Shown here: positions 22,701 to 35,417 of the stretch, piece after piece | Position numbering within the stretch: the stretch's first letter is position 1 | Layout of the letters: each line of letters starts with the position of its first letter | From: Cloeon dipterum | Lineage: Eukaryota > Arthropoda > Insecta > Ephemeroptera > Baetidae | Length of the DNA stretch: 64,000 bases | Assembly: GCF_949628265.1 (NCBI RefSeq) | Contig: NC_088787.1 | Coordinates: 8,670,501-8,734,500, forward strand | Direction: 5' to 3' | The notes under the pieces: generated by a model | Seen by the model: only the letters and a program-made list of their open reading frames with translations | Databases searched by the model: none | Told to the model about the DNA's origin: nothing | Program-made: the position numbers and the translations under genes

Positions 22701-25700
22701 AAATTGCGTTAGATTAGGATTTTAAAAATTGCTCCGCAAGTTGGAAAACGAGCTAGCTGCCTCAAGTGTCATTTTTATTCGTCCGCGGCCTGGAGGAATC
22801 GATGCTGCACCGCTCGCCGCACGCCACAAAAATAATATATCAGGCGAAATGCGCCGAGAGTGCGGTGCGCGCGGCATTAAACTTTCGCGCAAAACGACAC
22901 AGTCAAGCAAGCGGTGGGCTGTCTCATTTTGGGGGAAAAAATCGTGCTTTTTCGGGAGTGGAAGTTTTTATTGTGTCGTAAATCAAGGGTTGTTAGCATG
23001 TGTTCAGAGAGAATTTGGTTAATTTTAAAATAATATTTATTTTTTAATAATTCTGCATATTTCGTGATTTGTAGATTTTTGTTTCCAAAATCAATGGTAT
23101 CAAATAGATCGCTCAAAACTTATTCACGAGTCAGTATTTTATTTATTTATTTATTTATTTAATCATCAAAAAGGCAGGTATGGAATAATTTAGCTCTAGT
23201 TTCATACGAGATAAATATGCAAAGTTTAATATTTTTATTTGTGAAAATTTTGTTGAAAATGAGGGAAAAGAAATAAAGCTCACAATCAGATTTTATTACA
23301 TTTTCCTCTCCATTATCTGATGCAGCATGAAAATAACAAGAGTTGATTTCTTTACCTGTAAATATTGAGTAACAGAATTGAGGAAATTCGTTGCAGATAG
23401 AACTCGCTTTTCATTGCATTCAACTGAAGAGCCTTTAACAAATATCAATTTAGTCTGAATGCCGCTGCTTCTCTCGGCAATTAATTTTTGATTTACCCCT
23501 CATGGTTTCCATTTCATAGCGAGAAGCGTGTGCTCCAATTTTGCATTCACGTCTGGAATAACGAGCAAAAAGCCGAGAAACGAGGTCGCAGCGGTAATAA
23601 TTCGGCCGCTCTTTCAATTAAAACACGTGTTCGCAATTATCCGGGCAATTAACAGCACCTCCCCGACACGAGCTTCCTTCTTCGCGCGTCTGGAAAAGAA
23701 AACGAGCCGCTCGGGTTTCGTTTTTATCTCTTCTTCCAAGAAAAGAGATAATAATAAATACGAAACGCGATCTCGGTGTGTTTACGCTCGCCAATCATCG
23801 AAGAAAAATGGCAAGAGAGAAAGAGCAGGCTGTTCTGATTATATCAAAAAGTTTCGTGCTATTTTCGGTCCACGAGTATATATATGTTGCTAAAAAAAAA
23901 CTAGTGGCGACTTTCTTCAAAGTGACTTCTCTTTTGGGAGCAGAAGGTTTCGAGTGCAGGGCAAATATGGGAAAAGAGAGACGTGATGAGATGAGATGAC
24001 CGGCAAAAGGACAGCATTTTTCTTTCAACATGTCAAAGCAGCACGCACCACACACGTTGCCAAAGAAATATTAAATTTGTGTTCTGCCGGCCAAAGAGCA
24101 CCGATTCCAAATTAATAGAAAGTCACCAAACACGTGCCTCAAAAATTTAGTTTGAAAACATTGAATTTGAAATAGTGAAAAATGATTTTCAGTTCGTTTA
24201 AGCAAAGGTCCACAAGTCCTGACAAAAGATAAAATAATTTGTTATGATTAGGGATCATTGATGGTGTCTCTGCATTATATTAATTAAGAAAATAAGAAAA
24301 ATATTTAATTAGCCAATATATTAAATAAAACTAATTTTAAATACTAAAATGTATTGTATTAAACCGCATTAAACAATGTTAAATTTAATGAGAAATTTAA
24401 AATTCTGCATTTACAAATTTAATAATCTCAATTATCTTTTTGATTTTTAATCTGTTGTCATAATGTTATTATTTATATAAAATAAATTTAATTATTTACT
24501 TCTTTTTCCAAGCCCTCTTCCCATCAGGGAAGAACTTTTGGTTTGTTCGAGGGTGCAACACTCCGAAACAACCTCCCCAAATATAACAGCCCGCAAAATA
24601 GACACTCGAATTCTGGGAAAGGGCGTCGCTGCAAAGTTGATTTGTCGATTTTGATAGTGCATTGAGACCTTCCGCTCGGTGGGGTGGCGAATGTTGGTTT
24701 TGCACCCTCTCATGCATGCCGCCCCGACAGATAAGGCGCTGTGCAAAGTGGGGCTCGTTAAAAAACAATCAAGAGGCCATCAACTCGGATGGCGCGTGCA
24801 TTCTTCTCGCGCGTGCCAATCACGCTGCGTGATTAATTGACTCAATGAAAACATAAACAATTATAAGCTTTTGTTTTCGCAAAATGGATTTTTAATTATT
24901 TTAACATCTAACCTCAAATAAAATTTGACTAAATTACTAGGAATTAATTTTCTAATAACGTATCTCCTCAAAATTTAATTTATGTTCGCAAATCCCTTTA
25001 ACGACCTTGTTAGGAGCAGGATATTGTGTCAATTTGTCAGGCTTGTGATGAGATTGTCACTCGGAAAGGTGTTTTTAGAAGAGGAAATGACAGATAATGC
25101 GACTCTTTTCCGTGTTGTGTGCCTGCCTAGCTGTTTTGTGCTATTTGTTGTTCTGGTCGCGAACACACGTGGCGGCGGCGGCGCGAAAGCAGTCATTTCC
25201 AAAAGAATCACGTTTCGGCAGAGACCCTCGTCAGCAGCAGCAGCAGTGTTGTTGTTTTGTCACTGCTGCACCACGGACGAGAGAGCAGAGCAGGTACATC
25301 TCGCCGCCCCTGACTCATTCTTATCTGCGCCGAGAGCGCAGTTTAATTATAGCCGCAGCACACGCGACGCGCTTTTTAATTTAACTGCCCAATTACAGCA
25401 GAAATTTGACATTAATTAGTGTTTTTTTTTTGTATGTATAATGGGGAAAAAAGGAAAAAATTTTCCTGAAGGAAGGTTTTTATCTGTTTATTTCTAATTT
25501 ACGTGATGGCGGAGGAAATAATAGCTTTCACTTTTGCACGCATTTTTCCTTTGTTTTATAAAAGGGCACATCTTTTAATTGGGTGATTTAATTAGCTCTC
25601 GCCAGTTAAAAAAGTTATCTTTTTGTCTTTGATGTGACGTTTGCAAATTAATTATTGTTTACTTCCTTTGTCATTTATATTAATCAAGTTTTAATTTGAT

Positions 25701-26458
25701 TAAAACAATTAATTTTCAAAATTTCCCTTGTGTTTCTAACAAAAAACAATAAATTAACTGTAGCTTCCTCGTTGTACAGCGAGCTGTTTATTTTTCAGTC
25801 GTTATTCGGAAATTTCCTCGGCTGCTGATTGCACAGGACATTTCTGTAGAAATACGGAATAAAAATAAACATCTCATTGTTAAAAACTGTAAAAGCGCAA
25901 ATTTCGTTTTACTACGTTCTTTTCCGGTCGTTAAACTTTTTGTTTTTATTGATAAATTTTGGAACAAATTAAACACACTTTTAAAGGATGGCCACTACTT
26001 TTCTGAACCATTAACAAATTAAATAAAATAAGCTGGACTCTGACACTGGTAAAAAATATCATAAATTTAAAGCTTTGAACACCTTTTTTTGGAATAAAAC
26101 ACTCCTTAAAATTTATTGAATCAATTTAATGTACTCTTTATTATCAACTGCGGAAAAGATGAGAAAAACTTTAATTTAATGGTAGAAAAATTATCTCTTG
26201 ATTGAAAAAACTGATCAGCTTAGTTTGAAAATCAAGATTTCAAAGCCAATAATTAATTTTTTCCACATTTTGAAGAAATAGACTGGTGGTTTCACTGAAT
26301 TTAGCTGGTTTTTTGGTTTCAAAATAGATTTTAATTTATTTAAAGACAATATTTGCAGGTAAAATTGTAATAAAAAATTGACTGACTGAATTTCCAAGCA
26401 TTGCAGCTTTTATTCTGCTTGAACTAATATTGATATCTTCCTATTTTTCTGATTGCAG
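19741..26458 (+). other. ImpL2 intron 1 with several GC-rich islands
   Basis: No nested gene was recognised. GC/CpG-rich islands stand out at about 21180-21690, 22560-22980, 23500-24060, 24490-24840 and 24980-25400, separated by AT-rich DNA. An ATTT microsatellite occupies about 23136-23161. The islands carry open frames of up to 145 codons on various strands, but these have low-complexity composition and no recognisable domain. They are candidates for enhancers. Confidence 0.45.
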
Positions 26459-26460
26459 CC

Positions 26461-29400
26461 ATGACTAGCCACGTTCCTAGGATTATCTCAGTCGTCCTGC
26501 TGTTGGTTGTGATTTCTCACGCGGGTTGTTCGCCGACAAGATCAGCCAACGTGACCCGCTTTAAAAAGGTAGGCACGCATTAATTTGTAGTGCGCGCATT
26601 AAACGGCATCAAAACTGCGCTCAAGAGCCGTTTTGCGGTTTGCCTTTCCCGGTCGACCTTTTTCCTCAAAGTCCCGCAGGAGCAGCACTCATTTTGCCTG
26701 TGCAGAAAGCGAGCGAGCGCCTCGGAGCTGCTTTTGACCAAAGCCAGTATTTTATCAAAGGAAAGAATTTCAATATATTGACATTTGCTCGTTAAGCCCC
26801 TTTGAAAGCAAACCAGAGGGAATTATTTTTCAGAAAGAGAGCCAGAGATGTGTATATATATCAAAAGGTACAACTCGCTCGTGGGGGCTCGCGTGCGTCG
26901 TTCGCTGCTCAATGGAAGCTGATTAATTTGCAACTCTTTAATCGAGCGCGGAATAATTGGCTGCTGCCGCGGCAGCATGGCGAAAAAGTAATTTACCGCT
27001 GGGCGTTCGCCATCGCCACTCGACATAATTTTCTTTGCGATTGAAATTCGAGCCACTGTGTTTTTGCACCGAACCCAAAGGTATTAATTAGAGGAGCGAT
27101 CTTTGTGAACATTCATTTTTCTTATAACCTGAATGAATTTTTATTCAATACCAGTCTTTCACTCATCTCAACTAATTATAAGAGAATTTGGATGATTTTA
27201 ATCCATGGAATTAATGAGCAGTAAATTTAATTCGTGTATTTTGAGCTAATAAAATAATTATTTCTTTGTGATTGTTCGAAGCAAATTTAATTTTAATTTG
27301 TCAGTTTCATCGGATTAAAACACTGATTGTAATAGTTTTTTAATACAATTTAGCACTTAAATGAACACTGTTCTGAGGTTTCGGATGGTTTGTCAGATTA
27401 AAGTAAAGATAGAGAAAACAAAACATAACAATTATAAGGACGTTTTGTGTTGTTGTTGTTGGCTATCCCAAACAGTTCATTGAACCGAATGGTTGCGGGA
27501 ATTCTGTCAAATTTATCCCTACAATTTTCAAGAATGAAAATTGGACTGGGTGTTACAGTTCAATTACTGATTTAGCCAAATTTCTCGCAAAATGGAATTG
27601 TTTGTCAATGATTTTTTTGCTAGATTTCGGTTTTTCTCGTCAATTTCTATCCAATTATGGGGGAAATTTCTAGGGTTCGCCAATTTTACAATGCGCTAAA
27701 ATACACCACTGATTTTTTCCGCACAACAACAGCTGGGAAAACCACCTGGTTTGGGTTTTTCCACATTTTTTAATTCAACCCAGAAAAAGTCTTATTTTGC
27801 GCCACAATTTTTTGGAAAATTACGATGAGAGTCAAAATTTTTGGTCTCTTGGTGAAATTATGGTGGCTTTTATACTGATTTTGTGAAATCCATATTTTCG
27901 GTCGTCCATCTTGACATTTTTTTCTTCCAATTAAAATGCATGTGTTTTGGAAAAATGCGCAAAATTGCAGAAAACCCCGCAAAAAAAACAGTATTTTGCA
28001 ATGCAGTGTGGTTTTCCGAAAAAATGCAGGTTTTTTCGAGCCCTGGAAATTTCCTTTCAGACCAAACAAATCACTATTTCCAATAAGGAAACAATACTCT
28101 CCGAATTTAATTTTCTGTCCTTCCAAAACGAAAAAAAACACAAAGGAACACAGTAAAAGCTCTCCAATTTTAACGTGATAATCCATTTTGATTTTCCCAC
28201 CATCTGGCAAGGCTGTACCGCAGATATATCTAAAAACAAGAAAACAATAAATTCGAAATTTGATGCCCATCAGGCAAAAAAATATATTCAAAGCGATGCC
28301 ATGCACACGCAGTCTCAACTTGGCTTGGAGTCTTTTAAATAAATTCCATCTGCAAGCAAAATTGAGAAACTCCATCAAAAGTATTTTGGAGATTAAAGGA
28401 GGCGCATTAAGCCGAGCCCGGCGGCTGCATGTTTAATCTCCGGCGCACCGAAATTTTGTTTTGTCCCCGCAGATATAGCTTCTAAAAATACACAAACGCG
28501 CGTGGCGACGAATCTCTCTTTCTGCTTGGCGAAAAGCTCTTCGCTCGGCTGCAAATCCGCTTTGCTCGCGTTGTTTGCGATTGATTTCTTATATAAAAAG
28601 AGCGGTGCCAAAAGCGGTCGGATTAATCCGCTCTAATCTGGCCGCCCCGGCCGTCTTATCCGCGCCACTCCGCACGATCAAACTAATGCCACGCTATATC
28701 GCCGCGCGGCCTTGTTGATGCGCGCCTCAAAGCTCGATTTATCCCCTCGATGTAGATATTTTTCCTTTCCTTCTCTCTCCGCCAGAGAAAGGCAAAAAGT
28801 GGAAAATGCACCACCAGGGCAGTGTCAAATATATTACAAAAGAAAAAGAGCGAAATTGTAATCTTCCAATCCATGAAAATATATATTTTTTAAATTAGTG
28901 GAAATTGCAATTTTTTAATAAAAAAAATATTTCATTTGTTTTGTTTTATTTATTGACTTTCAAAAATAATTTTCAGCTTAAAAATTCCACGAAAAATATT
29001 AATTTTAGCCTCTTAGAACGCCATTAGAACGTTTTTTGCAGTTTTATACAATTTAAGTTGCTTAAAATTGCATGATTTGTGCTCATTTGATCGTCTAATT
29101 TGAGTTCGTTCAGCCAAATCTTGAAAACTGCACACAAATCGAACTTTAAAATAATTTTCTATCTTCTCTACTTTGGAAAACACGGCATAGATTTTATTTG
29201 AATTTTCTTTCCAACTTTTCACTGTCCTCGTCTGTTTGACTTGCGCCTCGACCGGAAAGAGAGCCGCACACAGATTATTCCTCCGCAGCTCTGCAATGCC
29301 ACTCTCTTTCCAATATTGATTGACATTTGTGCTCCCGATACTCTGAAATTTGCTCGATGTGCACACATGTGCCTGCTTAAAAATACAACAGACAGCGGTG

Positions 29401-32400
29401 ACACTTTCTTGACGTCAAATCTGGCTGCTATTAGATAAATTGACCCAGTTTAAAAGAGAAAAAGTCACGTTTTCTACTTTAAAAAATTAAAACAAACCAT
29501 TTTTAGTTACAATAAAAAAATACTTAATTGTTAAATTAACTCTATTCAATTTTTTATAATTTTTTAAATTTTTCTGTGTATTTCTTGCTGCTAACGTATT
29601 AGATTGGAAATCATAATATTAATTAATTAAATTTGATCAATCTAAAAAAGTTAAATATACCTATTAGGGATATAACAGAAATTGATATTAATAATAATAC
29701 GTGGATTCTTCTCTAGTAGGCTAACAATTTTCCTTTTTTTAACTCAAGAGAACAAAAAATATTTAATAACAAAAGAAATGAACAAAAAGTATGACCACTT
29801 GTTTGGTGATTTAAAAGTGAATTGAATTGAAAAATTTTAACAAAAAACACAATCAAATTATATTTACGACATTTTTACTGCCAATTTTTTTTCTAGAAAT
29901 GTAAAAATCACATCAAAAATTCAACATAATTTTATAGGCAAGCATTTTTTTAAAAATTGCAATTTTACTCTGTTCTTAAGCAGTATTTGAAACCGAACGG
30001 TCGATATAATATAATGTTGTATTTTTATTTATTTATTTTTTTGTTTTAGATGGGCGCGCCGTCGCAAGTACCTAACGAGATTAGCAGTGAGTATGGAAGC
30101 AGTGCGATCGGGTCGCGTCTGAACTTTCAATTTGTTGCAGCCGACTTCTCTAGGGACCATGTGAGGGCGACGATAGCACAAAACCGGCTATCGCCCACCG
30201 CTGGCGGCTCCATGGAATTCACCTGCGATGTGAGGGGCTCACCAACGCCCTCGATACTTTGGCTAAAAAATGGCATCCCCATTGACTTTTCCGTGAGTTT
30301 CATTTTAATTTACAACAACTAGTAATAAATAAATATCGAAGGTTAAATTTTTTCACAACGAAAAAAACAATATTTGTTGTAATTCTAATACTTTATTTAT
30401 AACTTTTGAATTTTTAATACATAAGCAAACTGCAGGAAATTATTAATAATTTAAATATTTTACCAACCAGATTGGCTTCTTTGTTACGAGAATTAAAAAA
30501 ATAATATTTTAATTTTAGGTTGAGGGTTGAGGTGTGTGCTAAATTAAAAATATTTGTAGGAGGATGACGATGACGACATGAGCCAGAACTACATCGTGCC
30601 GTTGGATCACAAAAGCAACCTGCACATCAACGACCACTCGTCCATTGTGAACGTGAAGGCGCGCCTGGTCATCCCGTGCATCACCATGAAGGACAGCGGG
30701 TCCATCTACGCGTGTCTCGCCACCGCAGGCACCAAGAAGAACATCGACTACACCCAACTCAGGGTCTCTGAAGGTCGAGGTTAGAAATATATTTTAAAAA
30801 TAATTTGATGTTTTATTTTAAATGCGTGATTTTGATTTTTTTTGTTTTTTATCAAAACTTATTTAAATTTGAAATATTTACAATTTGTCTATAGCATTTA
30901 ATTTAATTTTTATTGTAATTTATTGCTTTGTTTAGACACATTTATTTAATTGCTAATAACAAACTTTCATATCATTAAACTTTTGTTACAATTAGTTATA
31001 TAATTATGACAAACCTAAAAGCCGAATAGGTATTGAATAATAAATCTGTGAAGCACACCATTTCCTGACATTAAATTTGAGTTATCATAATAATTGTAAT
31101 CTCGATAAAAGAAATGCCAGTCAAACAATAAAATTTCCGTTCAAACTCAATTATTTTTTAAACCAATTTAATATATTTGGTATGTGTGTGACATTATTTG
31201 CAGACCACCTGTTCGCGTGCCCGACGCCTCAGCCCGAGTCGCTGGTGGCAGAGCCTCCGGAGATCGTGACCTTTGTGCCGCTCGTGATGCAGGGCATGGG
31301 CCGCGACGTCAAGCTCTACTGCCAGACGAGGGGCAGCCCCGAGCCGATGATCTCCTGGTACGGGCCCAACGGCAACGCCGTCATGGAAGGACCCCGCTTC
31401 AGGGTGAGTGTCTCGCCCGCCGAATTTATCTCCGCCGAAGTCAATTGCGTGGAACAGCGGTGGCCAAATAATTGCTTCCATTCGCTCCTCGCTGCGGAAT
31501 TGGCTATTTTGCCACCGCTAATCCCACGGCTTCCCTTTCGAGTCGAATGAAAATTATTTTAATGCTGAGATCGGGATAGTTTATTTTGTGCTTTTGAGAA
31601 ATTTGGATTAAACGGTTCAATGAAACTGATATTAAGTTTAATTGTCTTCGACTGGGCTACTGAGAAGTCGGTCGCTATTTCCACTTTCAAATTGGTTTGC
31701 ATGATTTCTAAAGTCTAAAGTATATAAATGTTAAAATTATTTTTAAATCGCATTAATTTGTCTAGAAATTGTCCTCAAGGAAATTTATTGTTTTGCACTA
31801 ATAAAAATATGGAATAATTTTTTTTACTTTTGCAATTTTTAAAAATATAGGAAATAATTCACTTTCAACAAGAAAAGATTTAAACTATTTCTCATTGATC
31901 TCATTGATTTTTATTTTCATCAGTTTACGCAATTAAATTGTCCGTTGTTGTGTTTGTAAAATTATATAAAAAGTAACGTAGAAAGAAAAAACTTAAATTT
32001 TTATCTAAAATTCATACTTCTGTCTGGTATTCTTCTTTTATGTTAACAAATGCTCTTAAAAACACAATTTTTCTCCAAAAATCGTTTACAAAATGTAAAC
32101 AGCTAAATTGATATGTCAACGCGCGGAAGCAATTTTAGCGAAACCTCCGCAGGGGAAAATTCAAATTCAGGAGCTACTACGGGAAAATTGCCGCAAAAAA
32201 GCAGGGAGGGAAGATTTTTTTTATATTTTTTTTGTACAAAGTGCGCGTAAAAATTCCTGGCGCCAAGTCGGCTCTGCTTCGATCGCACTTGTTGGCCCAT
32301 TGAGAGAGAGAGAGAGTGCGGAGCTCATTAATGCACGAGCGGGCGTTCGTTTTATCATCGTGGGCCGCCATTGAGAGAGTAGCGCAGGAATCGAAAAATT

Positions 32401-32815
32401 TCCGATCCATTAAACAGCAATTTGACTGGCGCGCGCGCTCGCGCGCCAGAAAATAGCCCGAAGACAAAGCGAATTGATGATAGCGGAATTATGGCGGCAA
32501 ATTTAGTGTGAAAAGAGAGCAGCAGGAAATTAGATTTTTTCTTTCTTTCTTTCTATCGGGCTCATTTATTATTCGTTGCAGATCCTGGCCGACGGCTCCC
32601 TGGTGATCTCCAGACTCACGTGGTCCGACATGGGAGAGTACAAATGCAAAGCGGAAAATCTCTTCGGGGAAGTCTCCAAGGAATCCTTCGTTTACCCTTT
32701 GGTGCGTGCGAATAAAACTTTACATCTGAAATAATTTAATTTGTTGTACTGAAAGCGGTTTATTTTTGCAATGATAAAACAATGTCTTCTTTTGCAGACG
32801 GACGACAAAAAATGA
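26461..32815 (+). CDS. ImpL2: ImpL2-like secreted Ig-domain insulin-binding protein
   Basis: Coding exons 26461-26568, 30050-30292, 30560-30773, 31204-31403, 32582-32701 and 32798-32815 join in frame to 300 residues. Residues 1-24 form a signal peptide (hydrophobic core SVVLLLVVISHAG). Two Ig-like C2 domains follow: the first has cysteines in MEFTCDV and IYACLAT with tryptophan in ILWLKNG, the second in VKLYCQT and YKCKAEN with tryptophan in ISWYG; the end reads ESFVYPLTDDKK. This matches Drosophila ImpL2, an ecdysone-inducible secreted protein that binds insulin-like peptides and dampens insulin signalling, related to IGFBP7. An acidic EDDDDD run begins the third coding exon. The start is the first ATG after the exon 2 acceptor and gives a proper signal peptide. 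The 5' UTR exon lies at 19655-19740. Confidence 0.93.
26569..30049 (+). other. ImpL2 intron 2 with GC-rich islands
   Basis: GC/CpG-rich islands lie at about 26569-27060 and 28380-28700. A diverged inverted-repeat element is at 27670-27903. The longest frame, 202 codons on the minus strand (27770-28378), overlaps that element and has no recognisable domain. The remainder is AT-rich. Confidence 0.5.
27670..27903. mobile_element. Diverged relative of the 2283-2570 inverted-repeat element
   Basis: In reverse orientation this segment aligns in order with the element at 2283-2570: shared blocks are GTTCGCCAATTTT, a TGCGC...ACCACTG block, TTTTGGAAAATT, and the terminal GCTTTTATACTGATTTT...AAATCC. 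The end corresponding to the other terminus is missing or too diverged. It confirms that the first element belongs to a dispersed family. Confidence 0.5.
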
Positions 32816-35417
32816 AGGCGTCGGCAGGCTGCGAGACGATTGACTGATTTCCCGAGGAAAACAAAATCACCGTGCATTTCTATTAATTATTTTTGGATAG
32901 TGCGAGGTGGGTCCTTCAAGGAGACACCAACAACAAGCCAAACGACTTAAACCTCCATACTATGTATATCGTTAATGTGGATATAAATTAAAAGCGAGAG
33001 AGAAAACAAACACATAAAAAGTGAATATAATATAATTTTAATGCATATAATATAACATGGCATTTTCATTTACTACACAACATCATAGTAGAATATATTA
33101 TATGATATATGATATAGTAGTTCTCGTCCTGCGTCTGCCTCGAATGGTGTTTGTTTGTTTTGAACATTGGTCTGCTGAATAACAATATCACAGATTGTTT
33201 ATGCATGCTTCGATTAATTTAAAGAATGGAATATATATTTTAACAAGCTGCAAACACAGAAAGGACACTTTCTTTCTTTAACAAGTCGGCGAGAGGCTAA
33301 TGAAGATTACGTGTGTTCGCAAATTGATTCTGTGTACAGCTGCCTGCATTTAAAGAGCCGCTTACGCCGTGCTAAATGGTCCATTAAGAGCAGCGCGCGC
33401 TCGCCCGCCCGAGATAAAAGTAAGTACACACACACACTGCTGCTGCTGCTGTGAAAACGAGGAAACGTGACTTACATCGACAACAGTTTGCACGGAATGC
33501 CGTTGGGACGAGATTTTGCCTCTCGTCGTGTGCTGCGTAAATTGACTACGAAATAATTTCTTCCGCTACACGGATCCGTTACCGGAGTTTGAAGACTAGA
33601 CCTCGAAAATTGAATCTTCTTTTAAGAACGGAGAAAGAAGTGTTGGACTGAATAAATTAAAATAAAATTGTTCTCGCAAAGGCGCAAAAAAAGGATAAAA
33701 TAGATTAGGAAAGTCTGGACAGATAAATTTAATTTAAATGAAAGAGTCACTTTAGAATTGGTTCTGAAGAAAATTGAAAACTGGAAATATTTCTCGATCT
33801 TATTTATTGTTCAAATAAAGTTTTGGCTGTTCACCACAGAACAATCATGGACATTATTTATCGCCTTCAAGAAGTTAAAGATTTTTCTCTGAATTGAGGC
33901 TACGGTGGACAGCCAGATCAAGTTTATTTTTATTTTCCAGTATATTTATTTAAAATGTAGAACTAAATTTTTAAATTTGAATGAAAAGATATTATATTTC
34001 TAAATAATACTCATAAAAATCACAAGGCACCAAAGAAAAAAAAATTAAAGTTCTAGTTTTCCTTTTATAAAAATCTGAGGAACATGATTCAATTTTCCAG
34101 GGCGTCTCACTTGAAAAATGATTTTTACCGGTTTCATCAGTGACAATTAGAATTTTCAAGCCTAGCTGTTTGACAATCAGGACGGCTTCTGTTCACAATA
34201 ATATTATGAGGTCACAGTAAAAGGTCGAATGCCCGGTTTCGAAACAAACCTTTGTAAATTGCATAGCCGAAAATATAATTACAGACTTTTATCATTATTT
34301 GCTTCCAAAACGAACGGCGCAGCAATAAAATGCACGTGAGAAATTAAATTTATACAAAATAAATTTGGATTCCTGTTTGTTCTGAAGGTAAAATATTAAG
34401 TACGCCATCACATATTATATAAAATTTGGTGTTGCTTGGGGAAGAATGATAAAGTAAAAAACACAGGAAAGATGCGTTGGCAAGCATAGATTGCCAGCAA
34501 GAAGGATTTTTTTGACTAGCTGCTGCATGTAGTGTCAAAATTTAAAGCAAAAGAAGATAATTATGACTTCCCAATTGGAAATATCTATTTTGCACGATTA
34601 AAATTCAAAGGACATGCACGTTGGCTTTAAATTTCGAATTTGGTTGATTTTCTGACCAAAGTATCACCAACAAATTCCAAAACTGACTTGTGGTTCAATG
34701 AGACTATTATTTAAATAATTATCCAAGTTGACCTTTTAATTCAACTATTCATTTTTACTCTTTCTGGTTCACCTGGAACAGCGTGACAAAAATAAATTAA
34801 AGAATGTTGTAAATTTGCAAAAATCTAGTTTAATTTTGCATTGAATACTCTAAAGGCATTTAAGTGGTTTAGAATCGATATAATATAGCCGTTTTTTATG
34901 AGTCAAGAATTTACTAAAAAATCTGAAAAGTCAGATTTTTGGCAGAAGAAAATCATCGCACTAGTAAAGAGAACGATTTTGAGCGAAATATAGGTATTGA
35001 TTGAATTGGTTTCTAGAGATTTTGGGTGGATTAGACGGTGCTTAGAAAAAATATCTGACGCCGAGAAGAAAAATTAATCGACCGTCTTAAATTCTAAACC
35101 CTACTCATGTCCTAGAAAATAAAATTTGTGAGAAAGATGTTTAGTGGCATAGGAACGTAAACTTTTCTCATCACGTGTGTGTGTTATTGAAAACTTGAAG
35201 ATCAATAAACTCCTTGAACTTCGGAATTTCAGAGGAAAACTGGCCTCACTAAAATACTACAAACAATGATCCCCCCAAAAAGGTTTATCATTCTACCCAG
35301 CTGCGTGCGAAAGAACTCGATTCAATTGGGCTCCCAATTAGTCGCCAACGCCCCTCCACTCCCGCTTTGAGGCTCGGAAAGCACCAGGCTTGCAAAGGAC
35401 ACTAGCTACCCGAAAAA
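32816..35417. other. Intergenic: ImpL2 3' UTR and Mekk1 3' UTR side (convergent)
   Basis: ImpL2 ends at 32815 on plus and Mekk1 ends at 35418 on minus, so both 3' UTRs lie here. AATAAA occurs on the plus strand at about 33651-33656 and 33814-33819, either of which could end ImpL2. A short CTG run sits near 33437-33452. No further coding sequence was recognised. Confidence 0.5.

Noticed and set aside
24982..25419. 145-codon plus-strand frame in ImpL2 intron 1
   Set aside because: Composition reflects a GC-rich island with CAG/GCA repeats; no domain or splice support.
27770..28378. 202-codon minus-strand frame in ImpL2 intron 2
   Set aside because: It overlaps an inverted-repeat element, has no recognisable domain or splice partners, and shows no match to a family I know.
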